Of a stretch of DNA of 64,000 bases, positions 39,614 through 49,800 are shown piece by piece (position 1 is the first letter of the stretch; every line of letters starts with the position of its first letter). A model generated the notes under the pieces. That model made no database searches. It was given only the letters and a program-made list of their open reading frames with translations, and was not told where the DNA came from. The stretch is from Eubacteriales bacterium (GTDB lineage Bacteria > Bacillota > Clostridia > Christensenellales > Aristaeellaceae), in contig JAQUWD010000011.1 of the NCBI GenBank assembly GCA_028693055.1, forward strand, positions 1 to 64,000. The letters run 5' to 3'. Made by a program: the position numbers and the translations under genes.

Positions 39614-40537
39614 ATGTTTGGACATCGCCCCGAGGGCCGACGGATCAAGGATGTGGATCCCATTGTACAGGTTACCCCACATCTCATGCCCATGCGCTGC
39701 GACGCGCAGGTATTTCTAGCCCACGACGTTGAATATGAACCCATGATGCGCTACATTGCCCAGAAAAGCCGCGAGGGCGTAAAGATTACCTTTATGGAAA
39801 TCCTGATCGCCAGCTTTGTACGCGGCGTATCGCAGGTGCCGGAAATCAATCGCTTCATCATGAACAAAAAATTCTATAACCGCAAGGAGCTAACCTGTAG
39901 CTTCACCATGCTGCTAGATACCCCGGATGGCAGCTTGGAGGAAACCGCTGTAAAGATTATGTTCGACCCCAGCGATACCATCTACGACGTAAGCGCGCGG
40001 GTGAAGGACACCATCGCTCAGAATCGTAAACCCGAGGATCCGGGTTTTGCTTTAAAGCTGGCAAGGGTAGCCGTCAAAATTCCCGGCCTTTTGCTGGTGC
40101 TGGCGGGACTCATCCGTTTTTTGGATCGTTACGGTCTGCTGCCAAAATCCTTGATCGATGCGCTCCCCTTCCATACCAGTATGTTTGTCACCAATATGGC
40201 TTCCATCGGTATGACCCGCGTCTATCATCATATCTATAATTTCGGCAATACCAGCCTGTTCTTCTCCATCGGCAATCCGGAGCGTAGCTATGGAGTAAAC
40301 GCCGGCGGCGATATCATTCGTAAATGCATTTTGCCCATCGGTATTACCGCTGACGAGCGGGTTTGCGGCGGCGCGGTCTATGCCAAGCTTTTCGCGGTGA
40401 TGAAGCATTGCCTGCGCCATCCGGAGGAGCTGGAAACGCCCCCGGATGAAGTGAAGTATAATAAGAACTGCGAGTATCACGTGCCGAAGCCTCAGCATGT
40501 GGTCACGCCGTCCGTGAAAGAGGAAGCAAAGGCATGA
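39614..40537 (+). CDS. 2-oxoacid dehydrogenase E2-type (CAT-fold) acyltransferase domain protein without lipoyl domain
   Basis: VKITFMEILIASFVRGVSQVPEINRFI..., SLFFSIGNPE..., DERVCGGAVYAKLF. Confidence 0.7.
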   Translation: MFGHRPEGRRIKDVDPIVQVTPHLMPMRCDAQVFLAHDVEYEPMMRYIAQKSREGVKITFMEILIASFVRGVSQVPEINRFIMNKKFYNRKELTCSFTMLLDTPDGSLEETAVKIMFDPSDTIYDVSARVKDTIAQNRKPEDPGFALKLARVAVKIPGLLLVLAGLIRFLDRYGLLPKSLIDALPFHTSMFVTNMASIGMTRVYHHIYNFGNTSLFFSIGNPERSYGVNAGGDIIRKCILPIGITADERVCGGAVYAKLFAVMKHCLRHPEELETPPDEVKYNKNCEYHVPKPQHVVTPSVKEEAKA

Positions 40538-41148
40538 TCGGCGTTTTGGATTATGGCATTGGCAATATCGGTTCCATCTTGAATATGCTCAAAAAGGTTG
40601 GCGCTCAAGCCTGCGCCGTTACGACGGCTGATGAGCTGAGCGCCTGCGATAAGCTGATTTTGCCCGGGGTAGGCGCGTTTGATCAGGGCATGGCGCTGCT
40701 TGAAAAGAGCGGCATGCGCCCCGCGCTGGACGACGCAGCCGCCTCCGGCAAACCGCTGCTGGGAATCTGTCTAGGGATGCAAATGCTGGGCAGAAGCAGC
40801 GAGGAGGGAACGGGGCAAGGCCTTTGCTATATTCCATTTGATTTAAAACGGTTCCAACTGCCCGATCATCCGGAGCTGAAGGTTCCTCATATGGGCTGGG
40901 ACTTCGTAGCTACGGTACAGCCCGACGACGCTTTTGTGAAAGGCTTGGAGCAGCCTGCCCGGTTCTATTTTGTTCACAGCTATTATGCTGTCTGTGATGA
41001 TCCCTCCGACGTGCTTTTCCAGTGTGATTACGGCCTTTCCTTTGCGGCGGCGGTACATCGCGGCAATGTATGGGGAACCCAGTTCCACCCGGAGAAAAGC
41101 CATCGCTTCGGCATGCGGCTGCTTACCAATTTCGCAAAGGAGTGTTAG
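40534..41148 (+). CDS. HisH-type glutamine amidotransferase (HisH2/WbuY-like)
   Basis: GVLDYGIGNIGSI, LLGICLGMQMLG, VWGTQFHPEKSHRFGMRLL; overlaps upstream gene (ATGA). Confidence 0.88.
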   Translation: MIGVLDYGIGNIGSILNMLKKVGAQACAVTTADELSACDKLILPGVGAFDQGMALLEKSGMRPALDDAAASGKPLLGICLGMQMLGRSSEEGTGQGLCYIPFDLKRFQLPDHPELKVPHMGWDFVATVQPDDAFVKGLEQPARFYFVHSYYAVCDDPSDVLFQCDYGLSFAAAVHRGNVWGTQFHPEKSHRFGMRLLTNFAKEC

Positions 41149-41149
41149 C

Positions 41150-41929
41150 ATGTTTCACCGCCCACGGCTGATTCCCTGCCTGCTTCTTTCGGAAGGAAAT
41201 CTGGTGAAAACCGTAAAATTCAAGGATCCTACTTATTTGGGGGATCCCATCAATGCGGTCAAGATTTTTAGTGAAAAATGTGTGGACGAGCTGTGTATTC
41301 AGGATATTGAAGCGTCCAAAAACGGCAGAGGCCCAGACTTTGATTTATTGAAGGATATGGCGGAAGAAGCGTTTATGCCCCTGTCCTATGGCGGCGGCGT
41401 AACCACATTGGAACAGGCTGCAAAGCTTTTCCATATTGGCTTTGAAAAAGTGGTGCTCAACACCGCCTTAACCGCTCAGCCGGAGCTCATTAGCCAAATC
41501 GCCGATCGCTTCGGTGTGCAGAGCATAGTCGCCTCCATCGACGCAAAGCAGGATTTGTTTAAGCGTTACCATTGCGCTGTGAAGGACGGTACGGAACAAA
41601 CCAGCATCAGCCCTGTCGCCTTGGCAAAGCGTGCCCAACAGCTAGGGGCGGGCGAGGTGCTTTTAAACTCCGTCGACCGGGACGGCGTTATGCAGGGCTA
41701 TGACCTCAAGCTGATTCAGGCGGTTGCCAAGGAGCTAACCATTCCCCTGATCGCTTGCGGCGGTGCGAAGGACGCTTCAGATATGAAGCAGGCCCTTCAA
41801 AGCGGCGGCGCTCACGCGGCGGCAGCCGGAAGCATGTTTGTTTATTGGGGGCCGTTAAAGGCGGTGCTCATTAACGCCCCTAGCGAGGACGAGCTGTATC
41901 GGCTAGGGATTTACCAACGGGAAGCGTAA
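41150..41929 (+). CDS. HisF2/WbuZ-like protein (acetamidino sugar modification type)
   Basis: RLIPCLLLSEGNLVKTVKFKDPTYLGDPINAVKIFSEKCVDEL rather than canonical HisF N-terminus. Confidence 0.82.
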   Translation: MFHRPRLIPCLLLSEGNLVKTVKFKDPTYLGDPINAVKIFSEKCVDELCIQDIEASKNGRGPDFDLLKDMAEEAFMPLSYGGGVTTLEQAAKLFHIGFEKVVLNTALTAQPELISQIADRFGVQSIVASIDAKQDLFKRYHCAVKDGTEQTSISPVALAKRAQQLGAGEVLLNSVDRDGVMQGYDLKLIQAVAKELTIPLIACGGAKDASDMKQALQSGGAHAAAAGSMFVYWGPLKAVLINAPSEDELYRLGIYQREA

Positions 41930-41992
41930 ACCATACGAATTGTACGATGCGAAGGACAGAATCATCACGGCTGATTCGTCCTTCTTTTTTTA

Positions 41993-42064
41993 TTGATACC
42001 CTATTGACTTAGTCGGGTATCAATGCTATGATTTCAATATACCCCCACCCGGTGGGAGGGGTAT
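41993..42064 (+). promoter_or_regulatory. promoter with two CsoR-type operator dyads
   Basis: TTGACT 42004-42009, N17, TATGAT 42027-42032; TTGATACCC...GGGTATCAA 41993-42023; ATACCCCCACCCGGTGGGAGGGGTAT 42039-42064. Confidence 0.75.
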
Positions 42065-42082
42065 TTTTGAAAGGAGACTCCA

Positions 42083-42349
42083 ATGAACGCAGAAAAGCAG
42101 AAAGCCGTGCAAGCGCTAAAAACAGCAACCGGCCAAATGGAAGGAATCATCCGTATGATTGAGGAAGAGCGCTATTGTATTGATATATCCAACCAGATTC
42201 TTGCTGCATCCGCCCAGCTAAAGCGCGCAAATTTGTTGATTCTACAGCAGCATATGAATCACTGTGTCAAAACCGCCATCGAAAACGGAAATGGCGATGA
42301 AAAGATTTCGGAAATAATGGGTATTCTATCAAAGATCATGGATCGATAA
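42083..42349 (+). CDS. csoR: CsoR/DUF156 family metal-sensing repressor
   Basis: ATGQMEGIIRMIEEERYCIDISNQILAASAQLKRANLLILQQHMNHCV; precedes copA. Confidence 0.92.
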   Translation: MNAEKQKAVQALKTATGQMEGIIRMIEEERYCIDISNQILAASAQLKRANLLILQQHMNHCVKTAIENGNGDEKISEIMGILSKIMDR

Positions 42350-42359
42350 GGAGTAAGCT

Positions 42360-44606
42360 ATGAGCCAATCACCCGTTACCTTTGCTATTACCGGCATGAC
42401 CTGCGCTTCCTGCTCTGCTCGCATTGAAAAGATGGTGGGCAAGATGGAGGGCGTAGCGTCCGCTAGCGTGAACCTAACCACCGAAAAGCTAACGGCTACC
42501 TTTACCACTCCTGCAACCGAGGATAGCATCATTGCATTGGTGGTAAAGCTTGGCTACGGCGCAACGGTAGAAAAGCAAGCGCAAATCAATGCCCAAAAAA
42601 AGTCGGAGCAAAAGGATCAAGCCATCTATCGCATGTGGACGAAATTCGGCATAGCGGTCGGCTTTGCCATCCCCTTGCTGTACCTTGCCATGGGGCCGAT
42701 GATAGGTCTGCCTGTACCGTCGTTTCTATCGCCTGAGCAATATCCGCTCCGTTATGCATTGACCCAGCTGTTGCTAACCATCCCCATCCTTATTGCGGGA
42801 AATCAGTTTTACTCCGTGGGCTTTCGAGCTTTATGGAACAGAAGCCCCAATATGGATAGCCTTATCGCCATGGGCACCACCGCTGCCATGGCATATAGCC
42901 TTTATTCCGTGTTTCGCATTGCAGCAGGTGAAATACATGCCGTCCATGGCTTATATTTTGAAAGCGCCGGCGTGATTATCGCTTTGATTTTGCTGGGCAA
43001 GTCCATGGAAGCTGTATCCAAAGGGCGTACCTCCGAGGCAATCAAGAAGCTCATCGCCCTTCAACCCAAGACCGCAATTTTGATCAAGGACGGGCAAGAG
43101 CGAGAAATCCCCATCGAAGAAGTGCAGCCCGGAGATATACTACTGGTCAAGCCTGGCTCAAAGATACCCGTAGACGGGGAAGTAGTCTCCGGCAGTACCG
43201 CTATCGATGAGAGCATGCTCACTGGAGAAAGCATGCCCGTGGATAAAAAGACCGGCGATTTCGTCTATGCTGCATCCATGAACAAGAATGGAGTTATTCA
43301 GTTTCGCGCCGTAAAGGTAGGCGCGGAGACGGCCCTCGCCCAAATCGTCAAGCTGGTAGAGGACGCGCAGGGCGCTAAGGCTCCCATCGCAAAAATTGCC
43401 GATGTGGTTTCCAGCTATTTTGTTCCCATTGTCTTTGCCATCGCTTTTTTATCAGCCGCCGCATGGCTCATCAGTGGAGAGAGCTTTTCATTTGCTTTAA
43501 CCATTTTAGTTTCCGTATTGGTAATCGCCTGTCCCTGTGCTCTAGGCTTGGCAACGCCCACAGCGATTATGGTGGGTACGGGGAAGGGAGCGGAGCTGGG
43601 CATTCTCATTAAAGGCGGGGAGGCGCTGGAGGCGGCTCATAGCATCCAAACCGTCGTATTGGATAAGACGGGAACCATTACGGAAGGAAAGCCTTGCGTA
43701 ACCGACTTATTGCCGGTATCGTCGATGAATGAGAATCAACTGTTAAGTTATGCAGCCGCAGCGGAGAAGGGCTCCGAGCATCCGCTAGGGCAAGCCATTG
43801 TGTCCGAAGCGGAAAAGCGCCAGCTCATTTTGCCTGCTGTAGCTCATTTTGAAGCGATTACCGGTCAAGGCATTCGTGTGCAGTCCGATAGCGGTGCTAT
43901 CTTGTTAGGAAATAGCAGCCTGATGAAAGAAAACAACATTGATGTTTCCATGCTTCAATCCGATGCTGACCAATTGGCGCAAGCTGGCAAAACCCCTATG
44001 TTTATCGCGTTGGCAGGGAAGGCGGCTGGCTTGGTGGCAGTAGCCGACGTAGTAAAGCCAACCAGCGTAGCGGCTATTCAAAAGTTAAACGCTATGGGGA
44101 TTGAGGTCGTCATGATGACCGGGGATAACCGACGCACAGCTGAAGCCATTGCTCGCGAAATCGGCATAACCCGCATATTATCGGAAGTCCTTCCCCAGCA
44201 CAAGGCTGACGAAGTGAAAAAGCTGCAAACGGAAGGAAAGAAGGTAGCCATGGTAGGGGATGGAATCAACGATGCGCCCGCTTTGGCCCAAGCGGATATC
44301 GGCATTGCCATCGGCTCCGGCACCGACGTCGCCATCGAATCAGCCGACATTGTCCTGATGCACAGCGACCTAATGGACGTTCCCACCGCCATACAGCTAT
44401 CTAAATCCACCATCCGTAATATCAAGCAAAATCTTTTCTGGGCCTTTGCTTATAATACCTTAGGAATTCCCGTCGCGGCTGGGCTGCTCCATTTATTTGG
44501 CGGGCCGCTGCTCAATCCCATGCTGGCTGCCGCCGCCATGTCTCTTTCCTCGGTGTCGGTGCTTAGCAATGCGTTACGCTTGAAGCGGTTTAAGCCGTTC
44601 CAATAA
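42360..44606 (+). CDS. copA: copper-translocating P-type ATPase
   Basis: GMTCASCSARIEK HMA, CPCALGLATPTA, DKTGTITEGKP, MVGDGINDAPALAQADIGIAIG. Confidence 0.96.
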   Translation: MSQSPVTFAITGMTCASCSARIEKMVGKMEGVASASVNLTTEKLTATFTTPATEDSIIALVVKLGYGATVEKQAQINAQKKSEQKDQAIYRMWTKFGIAVGFAIPLLYLAMGPMIGLPVPSFLSPEQYPLRYALTQLLLTIPILIAGNQFYSVGFRALWNRSPNMDSLIAMGTTAAMAYSLYSVFRIAAGEIHAVHGLYFESAGVIIALILLGKSMEAVSKGRTSEAIKKLIALQPKTAILIKDGQEREIPIEEVQPGDILLVKPGSKIPVDGEVVSGSTAIDESMLTGESMPVDKKTGDFVYAASMNKNGVIQFRAVKVGAETALAQIVKLVEDAQGAKAPIAKIADVVSSYFVPIVFAIAFLSAAAWLISGESFSFALTILVSVLVIACPCALGLATPTAIMVGTGKGAELGILIKGGEALEAAHSIQTVVLDKTGTITEGKPCVTDLLPVSSMNENQLLSYAAAAEKGSEHPLGQAIVSEAEKRQLILPAVAHFEAITGQGIRVQSDSGAILLGNSSLMKENNIDVSMLQSDADQLAQAGKTPMFIALAGKAAGLVAVADVVKPTSVAAIQKLNAMGIEVVMMTGDNRRTAEAIAREIGITRILSEVLPQHKADEVKKLQTEGKKVAMVGDGINDAPALAQADIGIAIGSGTDVAIESADIVLMHSDLMDVPTAIQLSKSTIRNIKQNLFWAFAYNTLGIPVAAGLLHLFGGPLLNPMLAAAAMSLSSVSVLSNALRLKRFKPFQ

Positions 44607-44629
44607 ATCAACAAAAGGAGAAGGATGCG

Positions 44630-44830
44630 ATGATTACTGTCTTAAAGGTACCCGATATGATGTGTCAGCATTGTGAAAAGGCGGTGAAGGGCGCGCTTCT
44701 TGGAATCACCGGCGTTAAGAGCGCCTTGGTGGACTTGGAGAAAAAAACGGTTACGATCGAGCATATCGAAAGCGTAGCCGTCAACGCGATGAAGGCTTCC
44801 TTGGCTGAAGTCGGTTATGACGCTGAGTAA
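44630..44830 (+). CDS. copZ: heavy-metal-associated domain copper chaperone
   Basis: VPDMMCQHCEKAVKGAL; 66 aa, downstream of copA. Confidence 0.9.
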   Translation: MITVLKVPDMMCQHCEKAVKGALLGITGVKSALVDLEKKTVTIEHIESVAVNAMKASLAEVGYDAE

Positions 44831-44834
44831 TCAA

Positions 44835-44878
44835 AAAGGACTGCATCACATAAATCTTTGTGATACAGTCCCTTTTTT
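44835..44878. terminator. bidirectional terminator
   Basis: AAAGGACTGcATCACA...TGTGATaCAGTCCCTTTTTT. Confidence 0.85.
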
Positions 44879-44884
44879 GAATCT

Positions 44885-46624
44885 TTAGACATTGCAGGGA
44901 ATCGCGCTGCTGCTATACAGGATCTGCTGGGTTTGCTGCCCGGCAATCCCATCCATGGTTAAGCCGTGCACCTGCTGAAAGGTGAGCACTGCATTTACCG
45001 TGGCAGTGTCGTAGGAGCCGGTGATCTCACCGTCGTAATACATCAGCTCATAAAGCGCATATTGCAGCTGCTTCACCTTAGAGCCTGAATCTCCCTGCTG
45101 TAGCTTGCTATAGCTGCCATTCTGGGAGGTGCCGCCATAAAGCAGGCGCTGGGTCGTGGGCCCGGCCATCCCTGTAACCCGTAACCCCATGGAGGATTGG
45201 AAGGATTTAATGGCGGCTTCGGTACCGCTGCCAAAGGAGCCATCCAAACTGCCGCTGTAATATCCCTTAGCTAATAAAGCGCTCTGTACGGCGGTAATGT
45301 TGGCGTTGCTGCCGGAGGTAGAGGAAATGGTGGTATATCCATTACTGGAAGCAGTTGCGCCGTAATTGGTGGGGTTTGAACCGCCGCCGGAGGAGCTGCC
45401 GCCGCTGCCGGTGCCGTTTACGGCTGCATAAATGGCGTTTTGGGTAGCTTTCCCGGCGATGCCGTCTGCCGTTAGCCCGTTAGCTGCTTGGAAATTCGTT
45501 ACGGCTAGCACGGTGCCGGAGCCGTAATCGCCGTCAACGCTGCCTGTATAATATCCCAGCGTTTTCAGCTGCTGCTGCAATGCCCGCACTGCACTGCCGT
45601 TAGCCCCTTGCTTTAAAGAGCCTAAGTTGGCGACAACCGAGGCCGCCTTCTTCGCAGAGGAGGAGTAAAGCTTGGTTAAGGTGGTGGGCCCGGCTACGCC
45701 GTCGTCATAAATACTGTTCCGCTTCTGGAAGGCTTTCACGGCCGCATAGGTGGTTTCGCCATAATCTCCGTCTGCCGTACCAGTCAAGTATCCAAGGACA
45801 ATCAGTCGGTTCTGTAAGATTTTTACCTGATTGCCAGAGGAACCAATCTCCAAATATACATCCGTCCGACCATTGGTATAGCTAGAGGAGGTAGTGCTGG
45901 AAGAACTGCTGGAGGAGGTGGATGAGGAGGAATTACTGGAAGTACTGGTGTTGGTTGCGGAAGCCTTAATAGCATTTTTGCTGTAAACCGCTTCCAGCGT
46001 TTTTTTACCGGCAACGCCGTCAGCCGTTAAATTGCTTGCTGCTTGGAAGGCTTTAACCGCATTGGCGGTACCCGCGCCATAGCTGCCGTCTACAGAGCCT
46101 TTATAATAGCCAAGATCCTTTAGACGCTGCTGCAAGGTTTTAACCTCGGTTCCCGTGGAACCGGTTTTTAGAGAGGAGGAGCCGGTCGAGGTGGTGGTTG
46201 TCGTCGTCGGCTTGGGAGTAGGCGTATTCGTGGTAATCCCCGCCGTGACCGTTCCGCCGTTGCTGGGCGGAGTTGTAGCGCTGGTGGAGCCGCCGTCAGT
46301 TACGCTGGTATTTGTATTGTTACTGGGCGGATTGGTAGCCGCGTCCCCAAAATTCCACGCAGTCCAGTCTACCTGCTCATTTCCCGCCGTTTGCGCGGGC
46401 GCGGGGGTCGGCGTAGCCGTTGCATAGGGGGTATCCGTTACCACAGGAGCAAAATTCTCGTTTCCTCCGTTATTCAGACCGTTATTTTCATCTACTACAC
46501 GGTCTGGGTCCATATAGCATGCGCTTAATGCGATGCATACAAGACAAAGCAGTAGCACAAATGTCACTCGCTTCGCCAGCGCCATGGACGATTTTTTGCC
46601 TTTATTGGCATTCATCTGCTTCAT
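44885..46624 (-). CDS. lipoprotein with five PG_binding_1 repeats and Ser/Thr-rich linkers
   Basis: Lipobox IALSAC; five blocks of the VKxLQxxLxxLGYYxGxxDGxYGxxTxxAVxxFQ...GIAGxxT type. Confidence 0.9.
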   Translation of the reverse strand: MKQMNANKGKKSSMALAKRVTFVLLLCLVCIALSACYMDPDRVVDENNGLNNGGNENFAPVVTDTPYATATPTPAPAQTAGNEQVDWTAWNFGDAATNPPSNNTNTSVTDGGSTSATTPPSNGGTVTAGITTNTPTPKPTTTTTTSTGSSSLKTGSTGTEVKTLQQRLKDLGYYKGSVDGSYGAGTANAVKAFQAASNLTADGVAGKKTLEAVYSKNAIKASATNTSTSSNSSSSTSSSSSSSTTSSSYTNGRTDVYLEIGSSGNQVKILQNRLIVLGYLTGTADGDYGETTYAAVKAFQKRNSIYDDGVAGPTTLTKLYSSSAKKAASVVANLGSLKQGANGSAVRALQQQLKTLGYYTGSVDGDYGSGTVLAVTNFQAANGLTADGIAGKATQNAIYAAVNGTGSGGSSSGGGSNPTNYGATASSNGYTTISSTSGSNANITAVQSALLAKGYYSGSLDGSFGSGTEAAIKSFQSSMGLRVTGMAGPTTQRLLYGGTSQNGSYSKLQQGDSGSKVKQLQYALYELMYYDGEITGSYDTATVNAVLTFQQVHGLTMDGIAGQQTQQILYSSSAIPCNV

Positions 46625-46870
46625 TCAAAACACTCCGTTTCATTTCTGGAACTGGACAAATGTTACAATCCTTTGAAGGAAAACGCGACAGCATCAAGTT
46701 TTCCACATTCCATATTGTACAGTGAAACCCTTACAAAATCAAGACCTAATATTCACCTCTCCATCCAATTAACGATGCGAGAAATGTTTTTCATCCTCGA
46801 ACAAGAAATAATTCTGTCATATTTATCATGATTCTAACGGATTCTGTTTGACGAAACATTGATACAAACA

Positions 46871-49800
46871 CTATTCAAGTCTTTTCATCATCATCGTTTT
46901 TAAGGATAGCGAGTAGAACCCCATTTCTCCCACCTGCAAACCTGTTACTTTTTCAAGCGCCAGTTTATAAAAGGCAATTTGATCAGCGTACAGGTCCCAT
47001 AGCTCCTTCTCGTTATTGATATGATCTGTTTTGAAATCAATCAGAATCCAGTGATTGTTTTCCAAAAAGCAGCAATCGATCACACCTTGCGCAATGGTAC
47101 GTATCGGCTCCTCGATAGCGACGTTGAAGCTCCACTCCCGGTGCACCACAGTTGCTTTCAACAGCCTTTGTCCAATTGATGAGGCGAAAAAGCTGCCGAT
47201 TGCGTCCGCATCAATTAGGGTTTCTTCCTCTTCTGTTAGCATCCCTTGCCGAGTCATACGCTCTATTTCTTCCTTTATATATGGAATACCGCTCTCTATA
47301 TTTTGGAGCCGATCCACCAAATCAATGGAGCTGATCACCTGATGAGTGACGGTTCCGCGTATCGCCGCTCTGTTCTCCAAGGGTGCGTCTAGGAAGGCAG
47401 GAGCCGTCGGAAGAGAAGAGAGGAGCTTTGGGCGTTGGGTTAATAAAGGCATTCGCTTCATGGTGATGGTTTCTATTTCCTCAGCTTCGGAGGATACGGG
47501 CTGCTTTTCCCTAATTGCCCTACACAGAGCCGTTACACCCAGCTTGAGCGGTAGATGCTGATAGGCAGGCAATGGCGATAGGGGATCGTTTGAGAATGAA
47601 TCCTCCTGGTCAGCATTTGTATTTTCCTTCCATCCATCTGTTAGAGGAAGATCGAAAATTGCCTTTTTCTGGTTATCCACTTCTACAGCAGAGGAACTTA
47701 TTGATTTTTCTTTGTCAATGTGGAAAAACACCCTCCAAACGGCATTTTTATGTGGAAAACTTGTGGGATTCGCAGGAAAACTTTTTCCGCTTTCTTTTTT
47801 CCATATCAGATTTGTGGAAACATGATTTTCTTCATTCCACTGAATCGAATCCTGAGGCGTGATACATTGTAGTAACCAATCCAATAGTGAACCCGCTGAT
47901 TGCACCCCCGTCAAGTCGTTGATTTCATTGACTTTTAAGCATGCGTTTTCTACAGTCGATTCTAAGGCTGGCTTTTTCTGTTTAGTCGAGCCAATCATCA
48001 CTAAACGATTTTTCGGCCGTGTCATCGCCACGTACAGAAGACGCGCTTTTTCTGCTCTCTCTTCGCTAGCAAGACGAAGCTGTATCCCGCTCTGCATAAG
48101 GGTTGTACGCTTCGTACGGCTGTGCTCATTTATATACATGAGCCCAATTCCAAGCTCGCTATGCATTGAAATGATTTTGGTCTGCCTTCGCTTTGCAATC
48201 GATCCACCCAACCCCATTAAATAGACTGTTGGAAATTCCAAGCCCTTCGATTTATGGATGGTCAAAATACGCACGACATCCTCCCATGGATTCACCACAG
48301 TAGGAGAAGAGCTGTCGCCGCCTACTCCCTTTTGAATACATTCCAAAAAGCCTTGTAAGCCGTCACGATGAGTTTGCACATATTCGCCCGCTTTTTGGCA
48401 AAGCATCCGTAAATTAGCCTGTCGCAGCTTCCCTCCCGGCTGAGTTCCATAATGGGCATACAGACCGCTGCGCATCAAGAAATCCCACAGATATTCCTCT
48501 GGCGGAAGATTCCGGTATAGAAACCGCTCTTCATCCAACATCTGTAGAACAGCCTTGCATCTCTTAGCCAATTCATCTGGCGGTTCCATTTTGGAAGTTT
48601 TTTGTAGTGCTTCATAAAAGCTGGCCTCTTTTTGAGGTAACTGCAAACGGATCTGAGATAGATCGCTTTCGTTCATCTGAAACAACGGGCTCCTCAGCTC
48701 TGCAATCAAAGCCAGATCATTCCGCTGATTGTCCATTAAGAGCAGATGCTGAATTGCTTGTATGGATTCTTCCCCGCCCAGAGCGTTCGCTCCCGCATCC
48801 GTATATACGGGAATCCCGGCTTTGGTTAGCACCATTTCCACCTTGTCCGCTACATTCTTGACAACCGGCGTCAAAATCGCAATATCCCGAAAATGGAGCA
48901 CACCGACAGCTTGTCCGTCCCGATCCCGTATCTCAGTGCCAACTGTAGCAAGTATATCTTGTGCAATCTCTTCAGCTTCCTGTAGAACAACCTCTGTAGG
49001 TTTTCTATCGGCAGACGAGAACACCCTCAACTCGCAAAATGGATCCTCTCGACTAGGAATCCCCGGATAAAGACGGGCATTACGGTCATAATCAATTTCT
49101 GTTACTCGTTTGTCCATCACATGAGCGAAGGTACGGTTTACAGCGTCCAACACGCCTTCTCTTGAGCGAAAATTTCGATTCAATATGATTTTTCGGTGAG
49201 TCGCATTTTCTTCTTCTGAAAAGCTTTCTTGTTTTGAGAGAAAAAGCTTCGGTTCTGCAAGACGAAATCGATAGATACTCTGCTTTACATCCCCCACATA
49301 GAAGTAGTATTGAGGATGCTCCTCATCCGATTCTCGTTTTAAACCGTTCAGAATCGCTTCTTGAATGGCGCTCACGTCTTGATACTCATCGACAAATACC
49401 GCGTCAAATCGATTGGCTTCTAATTGCTGTAGCCTCGAATCTTTTAAAACCGCCAAGGTCATGTGCTCTAAGTCGTTGAAGTCTAAAACCGCCTGCTCTA
49501 ATTTTCTGCCTTGAAAAGTATCAAAAAGGATCTTCATTGCTTTTCCTAGCCCAGCCGTTGCCGTCGATATTTGATTCATATCCTGCAATGCCGTATCCAG
49601 TCGAATGGGAAGAAGCTCCTTAAAGCTTTGAATCCGCTTTTTGTATCCGTTACGAAGCTCTTTATATGCCTCCACGAGAGCTATTTCATCTTCCGTAATC
49701 GGTTTTGTTCTGGCCAGCGTAACAAACTTGCACTCCGTTACGGCTTTTAACATGGCAGAAAAGCCGTTTCGGACTCCATCTGATAGATTGTTTAAGGTTT

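Noticed and set aside
40534-41929. Canonical histidine biosynthesis hisHF
   Set aside because: HisF N-terminus and HisH C-terminus match HisF2/WbuZ and HisH2/WbuY types better, and no other his gene is nearby
46155-46427. Val-rich plus-strand ORF opposite the PG-binding lipoprotein
   Set aside because: Antisense of a Thr/Ser/Pro-rich linker; low complexity
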